DNA from: an uncultured Burkholderiales bacterium
GTDB taxonomy: Bacteria; Pseudomonadota; Gammaproteobacteria; Burkholderiales; Burkholderiaceae_C
NCBI GenBank assembly: GCA_903838355.1
Contig: CAILYC010000042.1
Coordinates: 1 to 43,159, forward strand
DNA length: 43,159 bases
Reading direction: 5' to 3'
Part shown: positions 7,541 through 15,461 of the stretch, piece by piece
Layout: every line of letters starts with the position of its first letter
Position numbering within the stretch: position 1 is the stretch's first letter
The notes under the pieces: generated by a model
Database searches by the model: none
Told to the model about the DNA's origin: nothing
Seen by the model: only the letters and a program-made list of their open reading frames with translations
Translations under genes and position numbers: made by a program

Positions 7541-8632
7541 ATGTCCTCAAACCCCAACCCCATGATCGATCCGAAGGCTGCGCGCGCGTGGCTCGAAGGC
7601 CATAAGGGTGTGCGGGGGGCTTGGGGTGATTGGGGTGATTGGGGTGATTGGAGCACTTCGGACGCTTCGGGATCCTCAAGAGTTTCACGAGCATTTCGAG
7701 CATTGCAAGCCGGCGACGAGAATTGGCTCAGAGACGAGGTGGCCCAAAGACTTTCCGAGCATTTGCAGGTGATTCGACTCAGGCCTGAGTCTTGGTTGCA
7801 TTGGCGCCCTCAACGCTCAGGCGCCAAGGGTGAAGCGTTGCTTCGTGCGCGTTATCCCCAGGCCCAAGGCTTGGCGTGGACTGGCGTCGATAGGCCCAGC
7901 AAAGTGCCGGGTCCTGCCTCGCAAGTGCCCACACGCCTGCCGCCCCCAGAGCAGCACTGGACAGGAAGCACTTGGCAACGGCTCACCGCTTGGGTGGCCG
8001 AAATGGTGCAGCCTTCGCAAGGGAGTGAGCTGGCCTTGGCTTGCCAAGTGGTGACAGATGCTGAGCCGTGGCAAACCGATTTGGTGTGGTCAAACTTGAC
8101 CTTGCACCACGAGAGCGATCCAGGCTTGGTGATGAAGACCTGGCTTGAGCGTTTAAAGCCGGGAGGGGTGGTGCTGTTTTCTTGTTTTGGTCCCGATACC
8201 TTGCAAGAGTTGCGTGAACTTTACCAAAAAAAAGGCTGGCCTACCCCCATGCACCCCATGACCGACATGCACGACTGGGGGGATCTTTTGGTGCAGTGTG
8301 GATTTTCTGAGCCGGTCATGGACATGGAGCATTTGACCCTGCATTACCGCGAGGTTGACACCTTGATTGCGGAGCTCAGGAGCTTGGGTGCCAATTTGCA
8401 CCCAGAGAGATTGCCCCATGTGCGCACCCGCTCATGGCTTAGTGAGCTCAAAGAGGCCTTGAGAATGGCAGCCTCACCCGGCGCGAATTTGGGCATCCCC
8501 TTGACCTTTGAAGTGATCTATGGCCACGCCTTCAAGCCCAGTCCCATGACACCCCATTTGGCGGTTCAACCCCAGACTGAAATCTCGCTCGACACCATGA
8601 GGGCGCAGCTTTTGGCACGCAAAAAAACCTGA
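7541..8632 (+). CDS. BioC-like methyltransferase-domain protein
   Basis: A 363-residue protein with the C-terminal half of class I methyltransferases related to BioC: TDLVWSNLTLHH (motif IV region), MKTWLERLKPGGVVLFSCFGPDTLQELRELY, and MHDWGDLLVQCGFSEPVMDMEHLTLHY...LIAELRSLGANLHPERLPH. BioC methylates malonyl-ACP at the start of biotin synthesis. The glycine-rich SAM motif I of ordinary family members (DLGCGTG) is not visible; the matching area reads ESWLHWRPQRSGAKGEALLRARYP. Cofactor binding may therefore be altered. Residues 28-36 are a GDW x3 tandem repeat. The start is chosen at MSSNPNPMIDPKAARAW; ATG at 7562 is also possible. Confidence 0.72.
   Translation: MSSNPNPMIDPKAARAWLEGHKGVRGAWGDWGDWGDWSTSDASGSSRVSRAFRALQAGDENWLRDEVAQRLSEHLQVIRLRPESWLHWRPQRSGAKGEALLRARYPQAQGLAWTGVDRPSKVPGPASQVPTRLPPPEQHWTGSTWQRLTAWVAEMVQPSQGSELALACQVVTDAEPWQTDLVWSNLTLHHESDPGLVMKTWLERLKPGGVVLFSCFGPDTLQELRELYQKKGWPTPMHPMTDMHDWGDLLVQCGFSEPVMDMEHLTLHYREVDTLIAELRSLGANLHPERLPHVRTRSWLSELKEALRMAASPGANLGIPLTFEVIYGHAFKPSPMTPHLAVQPQTEISLDTMRAQLLARKKT
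7621..7647. repeat. 9-bp in-frame tandem repeat in the BioC-like gene
   Basis: Three exact copies of ttggggtga encode a Gly-Asp-Trp repeat near the N-terminus of the BioC-like protein. The unit is a multiple of three, so copy-number change would keep the frame. Confidence 0.9.
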
Positions 8633-8810
8633 ATTTCAGGCCCTCATGGCCCCCAATCCCTTCAAGATCTGGGGTAATCCAGTGTGAAATTGTGCAGAGC
8701 AACTAAAACCCCCTCAAGGCTTGCTACAATATTGGGATTAACCATGAGAATTGAGACTCTCGGAGAACGCTTGAGTCTGTCATGGGGCCGATTTTTTTTA
8801 GGCAATTGAA

Positions 8811-9986
8811 ATGATGAAGATGAAAAATTTAATTCAAAAGCTCAGTTTGGCGATTTTGACGGTGGGCGCAATGTTCAGCTCGGCAGCATGGGCCGTGAAC
8901 GATTTGGTGGGCGGTCCCGCCAAGTGGGAGTTGAATTTGCAACCTGCGGCCACCAAAATTGCCGAAGAGCAAGCTTGGTTGCATTGGTTCATGCTCATCA
9001 TTTGTACGGTGATTTTTGTGGCTGTCTTTGGCGTGATGTTTTACTCCATTTTGAAGCACCGTAAATCTGCGGGCTTCAAGGCCTCGACCTTCCACGAGTC
9101 GCTCAAGGTGGAGTTGGCCTGGACCATTATTCCTTTCATCATTGTGATTTTGATGGCCTTGCCGGCCACCAAAGCCGTGGTGGCCTCCAAGGACACCTCC
9201 AATGCGGACTTGACCATCAAGGCCACCGGTTCACAGTGGAAGTGGACCTATGACTACTTGAAAGGCGAGGGCGAGGGTGTCTCCTTTGTCTCCACCTTGG
9301 ACACCGCTCAGCGCGAACTCTCCAACTCAGGCGCCAAGGGCGCTTCGGTCGACAATTATTTGCTCTTGGTCGACAATCCCTTGGTGGTGCCGGTGAATAA
9401 AAAGGTTCGCATCATCACCACCGCCAGCGATGTGATTCACGCTTTTGCCGTGCCCTCTTTCGGGATCAAGCAAGATGCCATCCCTGGGTTTGTTCGGGAC
9501 ACCTGGTTTAGGGCCGACAAAACGGGTGACTTCTATGGTCAATGCCAAGAGTTGTGCGGCAAAGAGCACGCCTATATGCCCATTCATGTGATCGTGATGA
9601 ATGACCAAGACTACAGCGCTTGGGTTCAAGCCGAGCAAAAGAAAATGGCAGCCTTGAACGACGACCCCTCCAAGGTTTGGACTTTGGACGAGAGCCTCAA
9701 GCGCGGTGAAAAGGTCTATGCCACCAATTGCGTGGCTTGCCACCAACCCAACGGCAAAGGTGGCGGGCCTGTCAAGCCATTGGACGCGGCTGCGGTGGTG
9801 CTCAATGCCGACAAAACCAAGCAAATTTCTGTGTTGCTTCATGGTCAAAACAATGGCGCCATGCCCTCTTGGAAGGCCCTGAGCGATACCGACTTGGCCG
9901 CTGTGATCACGTTCACGAAAAACAATTGGTCCAACAAAACCGGTCAATTGGTTCAGCCCGCAGATGTTTTGGCCCAGCGCCAGTAA
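8811..9986 (+). CDS. coxB: Cytochrome c oxidase subunit II with fused cytochrome c domain
   Basis: A 391-residue subunit II of an aa3-type oxidase, exposed to the periplasm. A signal peptide (about residues 1-28, ending AAWA) precedes two transmembrane helices (about 57-80 and 102-122). The CuA site is complete: H210, then C245-Q-E-L-C249-GKEH253 and M256. A C-terminal c-type heme domain follows, with CVACH at 307-311 and a likely axial Met at 351, making this a caa3-like subunit. Electrons pass from cytochrome c via CuA to subunit I. It is the first gene of the oxidase operon and follows a 178-bp gap, the probable site of the operon promoter. The start is ambiguous between two adjacent ATG codons. 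Confidence 0.97.
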   Translation: MMKMKNLIQKLSLAILTVGAMFSSAAWAVNDLVGGPAKWELNLQPAATKIAEEQAWLHWFMLIICTVIFVAVFGVMFYSILKHRKSAGFKASTFHESLKVELAWTIIPFIIVILMALPATKAVVASKDTSNADLTIKATGSQWKWTYDYLKGEGEGVSFVSTLDTAQRELSNSGAKGASVDNYLLLVDNPLVVPVNKKVRIITTASDVIHAFAVPSFGIKQDAIPGFVRDTWFRADKTGDFYGQCQELCGKEHAYMPIHVIVMNDQDYSAWVQAEQKKMAALNDDPSKVWTLDESLKRGEKVYATNCVACHQPNGKGGGPVKPLDAAAVVLNADKTKQISVLLHGQNNGAMPSWKALSDTDLAAVITFTKNNWSNKTGQLVQPADVLAQRQ

Positions 9987-10028
9987 TGTGTCCGCACGTA
10001 GTATCAAGTTAGAGAAAAGGAATCAACC

Positions 10029-11663
10029 ATGAGCGCAGTTATCCATCCCCATGGCCATGTGGCCGGTGATCACGACGGACACGACGAGCACCACGCGGCC
10101 CCAGCGGGTTGGCGCCGTTGGGTCTTTGCCACCAACCACAAAGACATTGGCACGCTTTATTTGTTGTTTGCTTTCACCATGTTCATGGTGGGTGGCGTTT
10201 TGGCACTGATGATTCGCGCTGAGTTGTTCCAACCTGGCTTGCAGTTCGTCAACCCTGAGCTCTTTAATCAGCTCACCACCATGCACGGCTTGATCATGGT
10301 GTTTGGCGCCATCATGCCCGCCTTTGTGGGCTTTGCCAATTGGATGGTACCCCTGCAAATTGGTGCACCCGATATGGCCTTTGCCCGTATGAACAATTTC
10401 AGCTTTTGGCTGCTCATCCCCGCTGCGCTGATGCTGGTCTCAGGCTTTTTCTTGCCTGGTGGAGCACCTTCAGGCGGTTGGACACTGTACGCCCCTTTGA
10501 CCCTACAGATGGGTCCTTCCATGGACTCCGGTATTTTCGCGCTTCACCTCCTGGGTGCTTCGTCCATCATGGGTTCGATCAACATCATCGTGACCATTTT
10601 GAACATGCGAGCGCCTGGCATGACCCTCATGAAAATGCCCATGTTTGTGTGGACTTGGTTGATCACAGCCTATTTGTTGATTGCCGTGATGCCTGTTCTT
10701 GCTGGCGCCATTACCATGACGCTCACCGATCGCCATTTTGGCACCACCTTCTTCAACCCCGCTGGTGGTGGAGACCCAGTGATGTTCCAGCACATCTTCT
10801 GGTTCTTTGGTCACCCTGAGGTGTACATCATGATTTTGCCAGCCTTTGGCATTGTGAGCCAAATCGTGCCAGCCTTTGCTCGCAAGAAGCTCTTTGGCTA
10901 CTCCTCCATGGTGTACGCGACGTCGTCCATCGCCATTTTGTCCTTCATCGTTTGGGCCCATCACATGTATGCCACTGGCATGCCTGTGACCGGACAGCTC
11001 TTTTTTATGTATGCAACGATGTTGATTTCTGTGCCCACGGGTGTGAAGGTCTTCAACTGGGTGGCCACCATGTGGAGAGGCTCCATGACCTTTGAGACCC
11101 CCATGCTGTTTGCGGTGGGTTTCATCTTTGTGTTTACCATGGGTGGATTCACGGGTTTGATCTTGTCCATGGCGCCCATTGATATTCAACTCCAAGACAC
11201 TTACTATGTGGTGGCCCATTTCCACTATGTTCTCGTGGCGGGTTCGCTCTTTAGTATGTTCGCTGGCTTTTATTATTGGTCGCCCAAATGGACGGGTGTG
11301 ATGTACAACGAAACACGCGGCAAGATTCATTTTTGGCTCACCATGATTGCCTTCAATGTCACTTTCTTTCCCATGCACTTTTTGGGCTTGGCCGGGATGC
11401 CCAGACGCTACGCCGACTATCCCATGCAGTTTGCCGACTTCAATGCCATTGCCAGCGTGGGGGCCTTTGTTTTTGGTTTGACCCAGGTGTATTTCTTCTT
11501 CTTCGTCGTTCTTCCTGTCATGCTCGGCCGTGGCGAAAAAGCCCCCCAGCTTCCTTGGGATGGTGCTCAAGGGTTGGAGTGGGAAGTGCCTTCACCTGCC
11601 CCGTTCCACACCTTTGAGACTCCTCCCAAATTGAATGCCGACGCCACCAAAGTTTTGGCTTGA
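10029..11663 (+). CDS. coxA: Cytochrome c oxidase subunit I
   Basis: A 544-residue, 12-helix catalytic subunit of a heme-copper oxidase that reduces O2 to water and pumps protons. Heme a ligand H86 is in TTMHGLIMVFG, GHPEVY (H262, E264, Y266) provides a CuB ligand, the D-channel glutamate and the cross-linked tyrosine, HH at 311-312 supplies the other CuB ligands, and AHFHYV holds H397 (heme a3) and H399 (heme a). The E in GHPEVY places it in the A1 class. The N-terminus is His-rich (residues 6-22). It follows coxB by 42 bp, and its TGA overlaps the ATG of the next small gene. Confidence 0.98.
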   Translation: MSAVIHPHGHVAGDHDGHDEHHAAPAGWRRWVFATNHKDIGTLYLLFAFTMFMVGGVLALMIRAELFQPGLQFVNPELFNQLTTMHGLIMVFGAIMPAFVGFANWMVPLQIGAPDMAFARMNNFSFWLLIPAALMLVSGFFLPGGAPSGGWTLYAPLTLQMGPSMDSGIFALHLLGASSIMGSINIIVTILNMRAPGMTLMKMPMFVWTWLITAYLLIAVMPVLAGAITMTLTDRHFGTTFFNPAGGGDPVMFQHIFWFFGHPEVYIMILPAFGIVSQIVPAFARKKLFGYSSMVYATSSIAILSFIVWAHHMYATGMPVTGQLFFMYATMLISVPTGVKVFNWVATMWRGSMTFETPMLFAVGFIFVFTMGGFTGLILSMAPIDIQLQDTYYVVAHFHYVLVAGSLFSMFAGFYYWSPKWTGVMYNETRGKIHFWLTMIAFNVTFFPMHFLGLAGMPRRYADYPMQFADFNAIASVGAFVFGLTQVYFFFFVVLPVMLGRGEKAPQLPWDGAQGLEWEVPSPAPFHTFETPPKLNADATKVLA

Positions 11664-11800
11664 TGGTCTCTGACCTTGCGATTGAAGCCATGAACGTTGA
11701 GCAGAAAAAACAAAACCGTCGTCTGGGCCTGATTTTGGCAACCGTGGCGGTGGCGTTTTTTCTGGGTTTTTTGGCCAAGATGATGCTGCTCGGAGCGTGA
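11663..11800 (+). CDS. Small cytochrome oxidase assembly membrane protein
   Basis: A 45-residue single-span protein wedged between coxA and ctaG. Its ATG shares a base with the coxA stop (TGATG) and its own stop overlaps the ctaG ATG in the same way, so it should be translated by coupling. A charged N-terminus (EQKKQNRR) is followed by one helix of about 20 residues (LGLILATVAVAFFLGFLAKM). Similar tiny proteins at this position in Burkholderiales are annotated as cytochrome oxidase small assembly proteins; their role is not well defined. ATG at 11690 is a possible shorter start. Confidence 0.8.
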   Translation: MVSDLAIEAMNVEQKKQNRRLGLILATVAVAFFLGFLAKMMLLGA

Positions 11801-12411
11801 TGCAAAACTCTCACAACGCCCTCATGCTCAAGAAATTGGGAGTGGTCGCGCTTGCGATGTTTGGCTTTGGCTACGCCTTGGTGCCGATGTACCGGGCCAT
11901 TTGTGAATTCACCGGCATCAATATTTTGGCCCTGGGAGAGAGTGACACCCCAGCGCGCCAAGAGGCCAAGCGCCGTGTGGGGACCAACTCGCAGATTGAT
12001 TTCACCCGAACCATCACCGTTGAATTCGACGCCAATGCGCGGGGTCCATGGTCATTCAAGCCAGAAAAGTCGTCGGTTTCGGTTCACCCTGGTGAGATGA
12101 CCACGATCATGTATGAGTTCCAGAATGTACAAAACCGGGTGATGTCTGCCCAGGCCATTCCGAGTTACGCCCCCAAACAAGCAGAGGCGCACTTCAATAA
12201 GCTCGAGTGTTTTTGTTTCAATCAATACACATTGGCACCTGGCGAGAAAAAATCGTGGCCAGTGGTGTTTGTCATTGATGACAAGATCTCCAAAGATGTG
12301 AACACCATCACCTTGTCCTACACTTTCTTTGAAGTGGGTGGTAAAACACCACCTGCACCCGTGTCTTGGTTGAGCATGCCGATCACGGCCCCACTGAGCG
12401 CGCGAGCATGA
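11800..12411 (+). CDS. ctaG: Cytochrome c oxidase copper chaperone CtaG (Cox11)
   Basis: A 203-residue membrane-anchored copper chaperone that delivers Cu to the CuB site of subunit I. One N-terminal helix (about residues 11-30) is followed by the conserved CEFTGI (C35) and a periplasmic immunoglobulin-like domain carrying the copper-binding CFCF motif at residues 137-140 (LECFCFNQ). Length is normal for bacterial Cox11. ATG at 11800 overlaps the stop of the small upstream gene. The stop is in turn overlapped by the ATG of the DUF2970 gene. Confidence 0.97.
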   Translation: MQNSHNALMLKKLGVVALAMFGFGYALVPMYRAICEFTGINILALGESDTPARQEAKRRVGTNSQIDFTRTITVEFDANARGPWSFKPEKSSVSVHPGEMTTIMYEFQNVQNRVMSAQAIPSYAPKQAEAHFNKLECFCFNQYTLAPGEKKSWPVVFVIDDKISKDVNTITLSYTFFEVGGKTPPAPVSWLSMPITAPLSARA

Positions 12412-12617
12412 GCGTGTTCAGTCGCCTCTCCAACAGCACCTTGTGGCGCACGGTGGTGGCGGTCTCTTGGTCATTCATTGGGCTTAGAAAAAACAGCGAA
12501 TTTGAAAAAGATATGGTGCGCATCACACCTCTGCACATTTTGGTGGTGGGTGTAATCGCAGCGTTCATGTTTGTCATCGCATTGATCGTGTTGGTCAATG
12601 TGGTGGTTGCGAAATGA
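12408..12617 (+). CDS. DUF2970 small membrane protein
   Basis: A 69-residue protein with an amphipathic N-terminal part (LWRTVVAVSWSFIGLRK) and one C-terminal transmembrane helix (ITPLHILVVGVIAAFMFVIALIVLVNVVV). It matches DUF2970, a family found almost only in beta- and gamma-proteobacterial oxidase loci. Its ATG overlaps the ctaG stop (ATGA) and it precedes coxC by 17 bp, so it is part of the oxidase operon. A structural or assembly role in the oxidase is inferred from position only. Confidence 0.85.
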   Translation: MSVFSRLSNSTLWRTVVAVSWSFIGLRKNSEFEKDMVRITPLHILVVGVIAAFMFVIALIVLVNVVVAK

Positions 12618-12634
12618 AGTAAAGGAGTTCAGTG

Positions 12635-13519
12635 ATGAGTAATATGTCTGCCCAAGGTCCAGTGCCTTATTATTTTGTGCCCGAGCCTTCTCGGCATCCG
12701 GCCATGGCCTCTTTGGGCCTGTTCTTTGTGGTCCTCGGAGCATCCCAGTGGATCAATGGCGCCGATTGGGGTCGTTACAGTTTGATCCTAGGCCTGGTCA
12801 CCTGGCTTTTTGTGCTGTACCAGTGGTTTGGTCAAGCAGTCCAAGAAAGCGAGACTGGACGCTATGGCTATAAAGTGGATTTGTCGTTTCGCTGGAGCAT
12901 GAGTTGGTTCATTTTCTCTGAAGTGATGTTCTTTGGCGCGTTTTTCTCTGCCCTTTGGTGGGCACGGGTGCACTCGGTCCCGGCCTTGGGCAATGTTGAA
13001 AATGCAGTGCTATGGCCGGACTTCAAAGCCGTCTGGCCCACCTTGCAAGCGGGTGCGACCACTTCACCGACGGGCACCATTGAGCCCTTTGGCACCATGA
13101 CTCCATTTTGGTTGCCCACCGTTAACACCGCTTTGTTGTTGTCTTCAGGGGTCACCTTGACCATTGCTCACCATGCTTTGATTGCCAATGAGCGCGCCAA
13201 GACCTTGATTTTCATGTACTTCACGGTGGCTTTGGGCATCACCTTCTTGGGGGTTCAAGGTTTTGAATACCACCACGCTTACACCGAGATGAATTTGAAA
13301 TTGAGCTCAGGCATTTACGGCTCGACCTTTTTCATGTTGACTGGCTTTCACGGCTTTCACGTCTTCATGGGCATGTTGATGTTGGTCATCATGACTCGAC
13401 GCATCCAAAAGGGCCATTTCACCCCAGCCAAGCACTTTGGTTTTGAAGGGGCGGCTTGGTATTGGCACTTCGTGGACGTGGTGTGGTTGGGACTTTATAT
13501 CCTGGTGTATTGGATGTGA
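12635..13519 (+). CDS. coxC: Cytochrome c oxidase subunit III
   Basis: A 294-residue, seven-helix subunit III, which stabilises subunit I and supports proton uptake. Recognisable segments are FRWSMSWFIFSEVMFFGAFFSALWWARV, NTALLLSSGVTLTIAHHAL, GFEYHHAYTEM and a final FEGAAWYWHFVDVVWLGLYILVYWM, the signature ending of subunit III. The start at 12635 is preceded by an AAAGGAG ribosome-binding site. It is the last gene of the structural operon, and a strong intrinsic terminator follows within 60 bp. Confidence 0.97.
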   Translation: MSNMSAQGPVPYYFVPEPSRHPAMASLGLFFVVLGASQWINGADWGRYSLILGLVTWLFVLYQWFGQAVQESETGRYGYKVDLSFRWSMSWFIFSEVMFFGAFFSALWWARVHSVPALGNVENAVLWPDFKAVWPTLQAGATTSPTGTIEPFGTMTPFWLPTVNTALLLSSGVTLTIAHHALIANERAKTLIFMYFTVALGITFLGVQGFEYHHAYTEMNLKLSSGIYGSTFFMLTGFHGFHVFMGMLMLVIMTRRIQKGHFTPAKHFGFEGAAWYWHFVDVVWLGLYILVYWM

Positions 13520-13577
13520 GTTTGGGTGGGCTGACTTGAAGCCCGCTTTACAAGGGCTTGAAGCTCGAGTTTTTGCA

Positions 13578-13617
13578 AGTGTTGCCGTGTTCTTGATGGA
13601 GTGCGGCAACACTTTTT
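13578..13617 (+). terminator. Rho-independent terminator after coxC
   Basis: A perfect 10-bp stem (AGTGTTGCCG at 13578-13587 with CGGCAACACT at 13604-13613) and a 16-nt loop are followed by a T run. It closes the coxB-coxC operon, so the downstream assembly genes (surf1 to sco) need their own promoter. Confidence 0.85.
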
Positions 13618-13696
13618 ATTTGGGGGCATGACGTGAGTGTGCTCTCCTTGAGCTTGTGTGCCCAATGGGTGGGCTCATCTGGGCCGTTCAAGGCGC

Positions 13697-13960
13697 TCAC
13701 TGACCGGGCTTGATCCCCGTGGGTTCAATCCAGCCCATTTTCCAGCTGATCAAGATGCAGACAAAGAGCAAGACCGACAGCCCCACGCGGGCGGCCAAGG
13801 CCCAGGCCATGTTGCTTGACCTCTTGGCGTTGTCTTGATCGAGGCCTTGGGGCGTTTCAGGGCTCGAGTCTTTGTCGCGTTTGCCCTTGAGCATGAAGAG
13901 CATGGCGCCCCCGAGGCTGAGCAAAATGAGCGCGAATGCAATGGATACAAAATAAGTCAT
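13697..13960 (-). CDS. Twin transmembrane protein (DUF2909 type)
   Basis: An 87-residue protein with two hydrophobic helices (about residues 3-23 and 53-73) joined by a charged linker (KGKRDKDSSPETPQGLDQDNAKR). Such twin transmembrane proteins, assigned to DUF2909, are usual between coxC and surf1 in Burkholderiales and are transcribed against the oxidase genes. Its start lies 15 bp from the GTG start of surf1, so the two share a divergent control region. No activity is known for the family. Confidence 0.82.
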   Translation of the reverse strand: MTYFVSIAFALILLSLGGAMLFMLKGKRDKDSSPETPQGLDQDNAKRSSNMAWALAARVGLSVLLFVCILISWKMGWIEPTGIKPGQ

Positions 13961-13975
13961 GATGGGGATTATCGC

Positions 13976-14761
13976 GTGAAAACACTGGAAAGATCATTTT
14001 TTGAGCGTCACCCCTGGACTTTGAAGGCCTTGGTCTGGGGAGCGTGCGCCTTCACCATGGCGACGACCTTTTCACTCGGGCAGTGGCAGTGGTCGAGAGC
14101 CGAGCAAAAATGGGCCTTGCAAGAACAAATGGCCAAGGCCAGTGCCTTGGCACCGCTGTCACAAGAGGCCTATTTGGGACTGGTCGACCCAGTCGATGCA
14201 CTTCATCGCCGTGTGGTCTTGAAGGGGCATTGGTTGGCAAAGGACACCCTCTACCTCGATAATAGGCCCTATGCAGGACGCGCGGGCTTTTGGGTGTTGA
14301 CGCCTCTGGTCTTGAGTCCCAATAGAGCTTTGCTGGTGCAGCGGGGTTGGGTGCCACGGGACGTGAGCGACCCGCTCAGACTCCAAGACGTTGCAACGCC
14401 AGAAGGGGAAGTGGAGATGCTCGCCGAGGTGAGTGCGGGTCCTTCCAAGATGTTTGAGCTCTCGTCTTCGAAGCCCCACGGGGGCGAGAGTGAAGCACCT
14501 TTATCTCGCGTGCGCTCCAATGTGGATTTGAAGGCCTTGGCCACAGAGTTGTCTTTGCCCCTGTTGGGGCATGTGATTGAGCTTGATGCAAGCGCGCCCG
14601 ATTTGATCCGAGACTGGCCCGTGGTGGCCGACACGGCGTCGCGCAATGTGGGGTATGCATTTCAGTGGTATGCGCTTTGTGCGCTTGCTTTTTTTCTTTG
14701 TGTTTGGTACCAAATTATTCAGCCCAGCCGACATGCAAAACGACTCCCATCAGACCAGTGA
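13976..14761 (+). CDS. SURF1-family oxidase assembly protein
   Basis: A 261-residue Surf1/Shy1 protein, which helps insert heme a into subunit I. It has an N-terminal helix after a short cytoplasmic tail (WTLKALVWGACAFTMATTFSLGQWQWSRAEQK), the conserved GHWLAKDTLYLDNRPYAGRAGFWVLTPL and VQRGWVPRD blocks, and a C-terminal helix (NVGYAFQWYALCALAFFLCVWYQI). I chose GTG at 13976 because the conserved N-terminus begins there; the frame remains open upstream but that part overlaps the divergent gene and is not SURF1-like. It overlaps the next gene by 29 nt. Confidence 0.92.
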   Translation: MKTLERSFFERHPWTLKALVWGACAFTMATTFSLGQWQWSRAEQKWALQEQMAKASALAPLSQEAYLGLVDPVDALHRRVVLKGHWLAKDTLYLDNRPYAGRAGFWVLTPLVLSPNRALLVQRGWVPRDVSDPLRLQDVATPEGEVEMLAEVSAGPSKMFELSSSKPHGGESEAPLSRVRSNVDLKALATELSLPLLGHVIELDASAPDLIRDWPVVADTASRNVGYAFQWYALCALAFFLCVWYQIIQPSRHAKRLPSDQ

Positions 14762-15458
14762 CCCAGCATCCAGTTCAAGCTTGAGTGACACACCGCTCGT
14801 GCTCAGTGTGCATGAGTTGCCCCATTTGTCGCAAGAGACCCCAATGAGTGGGCCGCACCCCACTGCACGACGCTCGAACTGGGTGCTTTGGCTCATGTTT
14901 GCCCTGTGCGCCTCGCCGGTGATTGCGTCTTATGTCACTTATTATTTCATTCGGCCCCAGGCCCAAAATGTGCACGGTGAGCTGATCAGCCCGAGCGTGG
15001 CCATCCCCAGTGTTCAGGCGCAAGACGAGTTCTCCAAGCCCTATCCTTTGAACTCGCTCAAAGGCCAGTGGTTGCTGATGAGTGTCGCCCCAATAGCGTG
15101 TGAGAGTGGGTGTCAGCAGCATTTGTATTTGCAGCGCCAACTCATCTCCAGTCTGGGTGCTGAGAGCGACCGCGTCGATTGGGTGTGGCTCGCCCATGGC
15201 TCAGGGGACCTTCCACCCCAAGTGCGTCCGGGGCTCAAAGAGGCGAGGGTGGTGCGCATGGACGTCAAGGCCATTGAGGATTGGCTCAAGCCTGGAGAGG
15301 GACACGCTTTGGAAGACTATTTTTATCTGGTTGACCCCCAAGGCGAGTGGATGGAGCGGTTTTTGATTGGCAAGGACGCCACGCAACTGGGCAATATCAA
15401 AAAAGATCTCGAGCGTTTGCTCAAAGCGTCGGCCTCTTGGGACCGAGCCGGAAGGTAA
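14733..15458 (+). CDS. Membrane-anchored SCO/thioredoxin-like protein with CxxxC
   Basis: A 241-residue protein with a Ser-rich cytoplasmic N-terminus, one transmembrane helix (about residues 49-70, WVLWLMFALCASPVIASYVTYYF) and a periplasmic domain. The domain has the order of an SCO/thioredoxin fold: GQWLLMSVAP, then IACESGCQQHLYLQRQ, a CxxxC pair where SCO proteins have CPDVC, and later DYFYLVDPQGEWMERF. In Burkholderiales this position usually holds an uncharacterised transmembrane protein. The CxxxC and the location between surf1 and ctaA suggest copper handling or thiol reduction for CuA assembly, distinct from the true SCO gene further downstream. The SCO histidine ligand is not evident. 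Confidence 0.75.
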   Translation: MQNDSHQTSDPASSSSLSDTPLVLSVHELPHLSQETPMSGPHPTARRSNWVLWLMFALCASPVIASYVTYYFIRPQAQNVHGELISPSVAIPSVQAQDEFSKPYPLNSLKGQWLLMSVAPIACESGCQQHLYLQRQLISSLGAESDRVDWVWLAHGSGDLPPQVRPGLKEARVVRMDVKAIEDWLKPGEGHALEDYFYLVDPQGEWMERFLIGKDATQLGNIKKDLERLLKASASWDRAGR

Positions 15459-15461
15459 ACC

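Noticed and set aside
10503-11570. 355-residue His-rich minus-strand frame opposite coxA
   Set aside because: It is a shadow of coxA codon usage; it has no family similarity and the sense frame is unquestionable.
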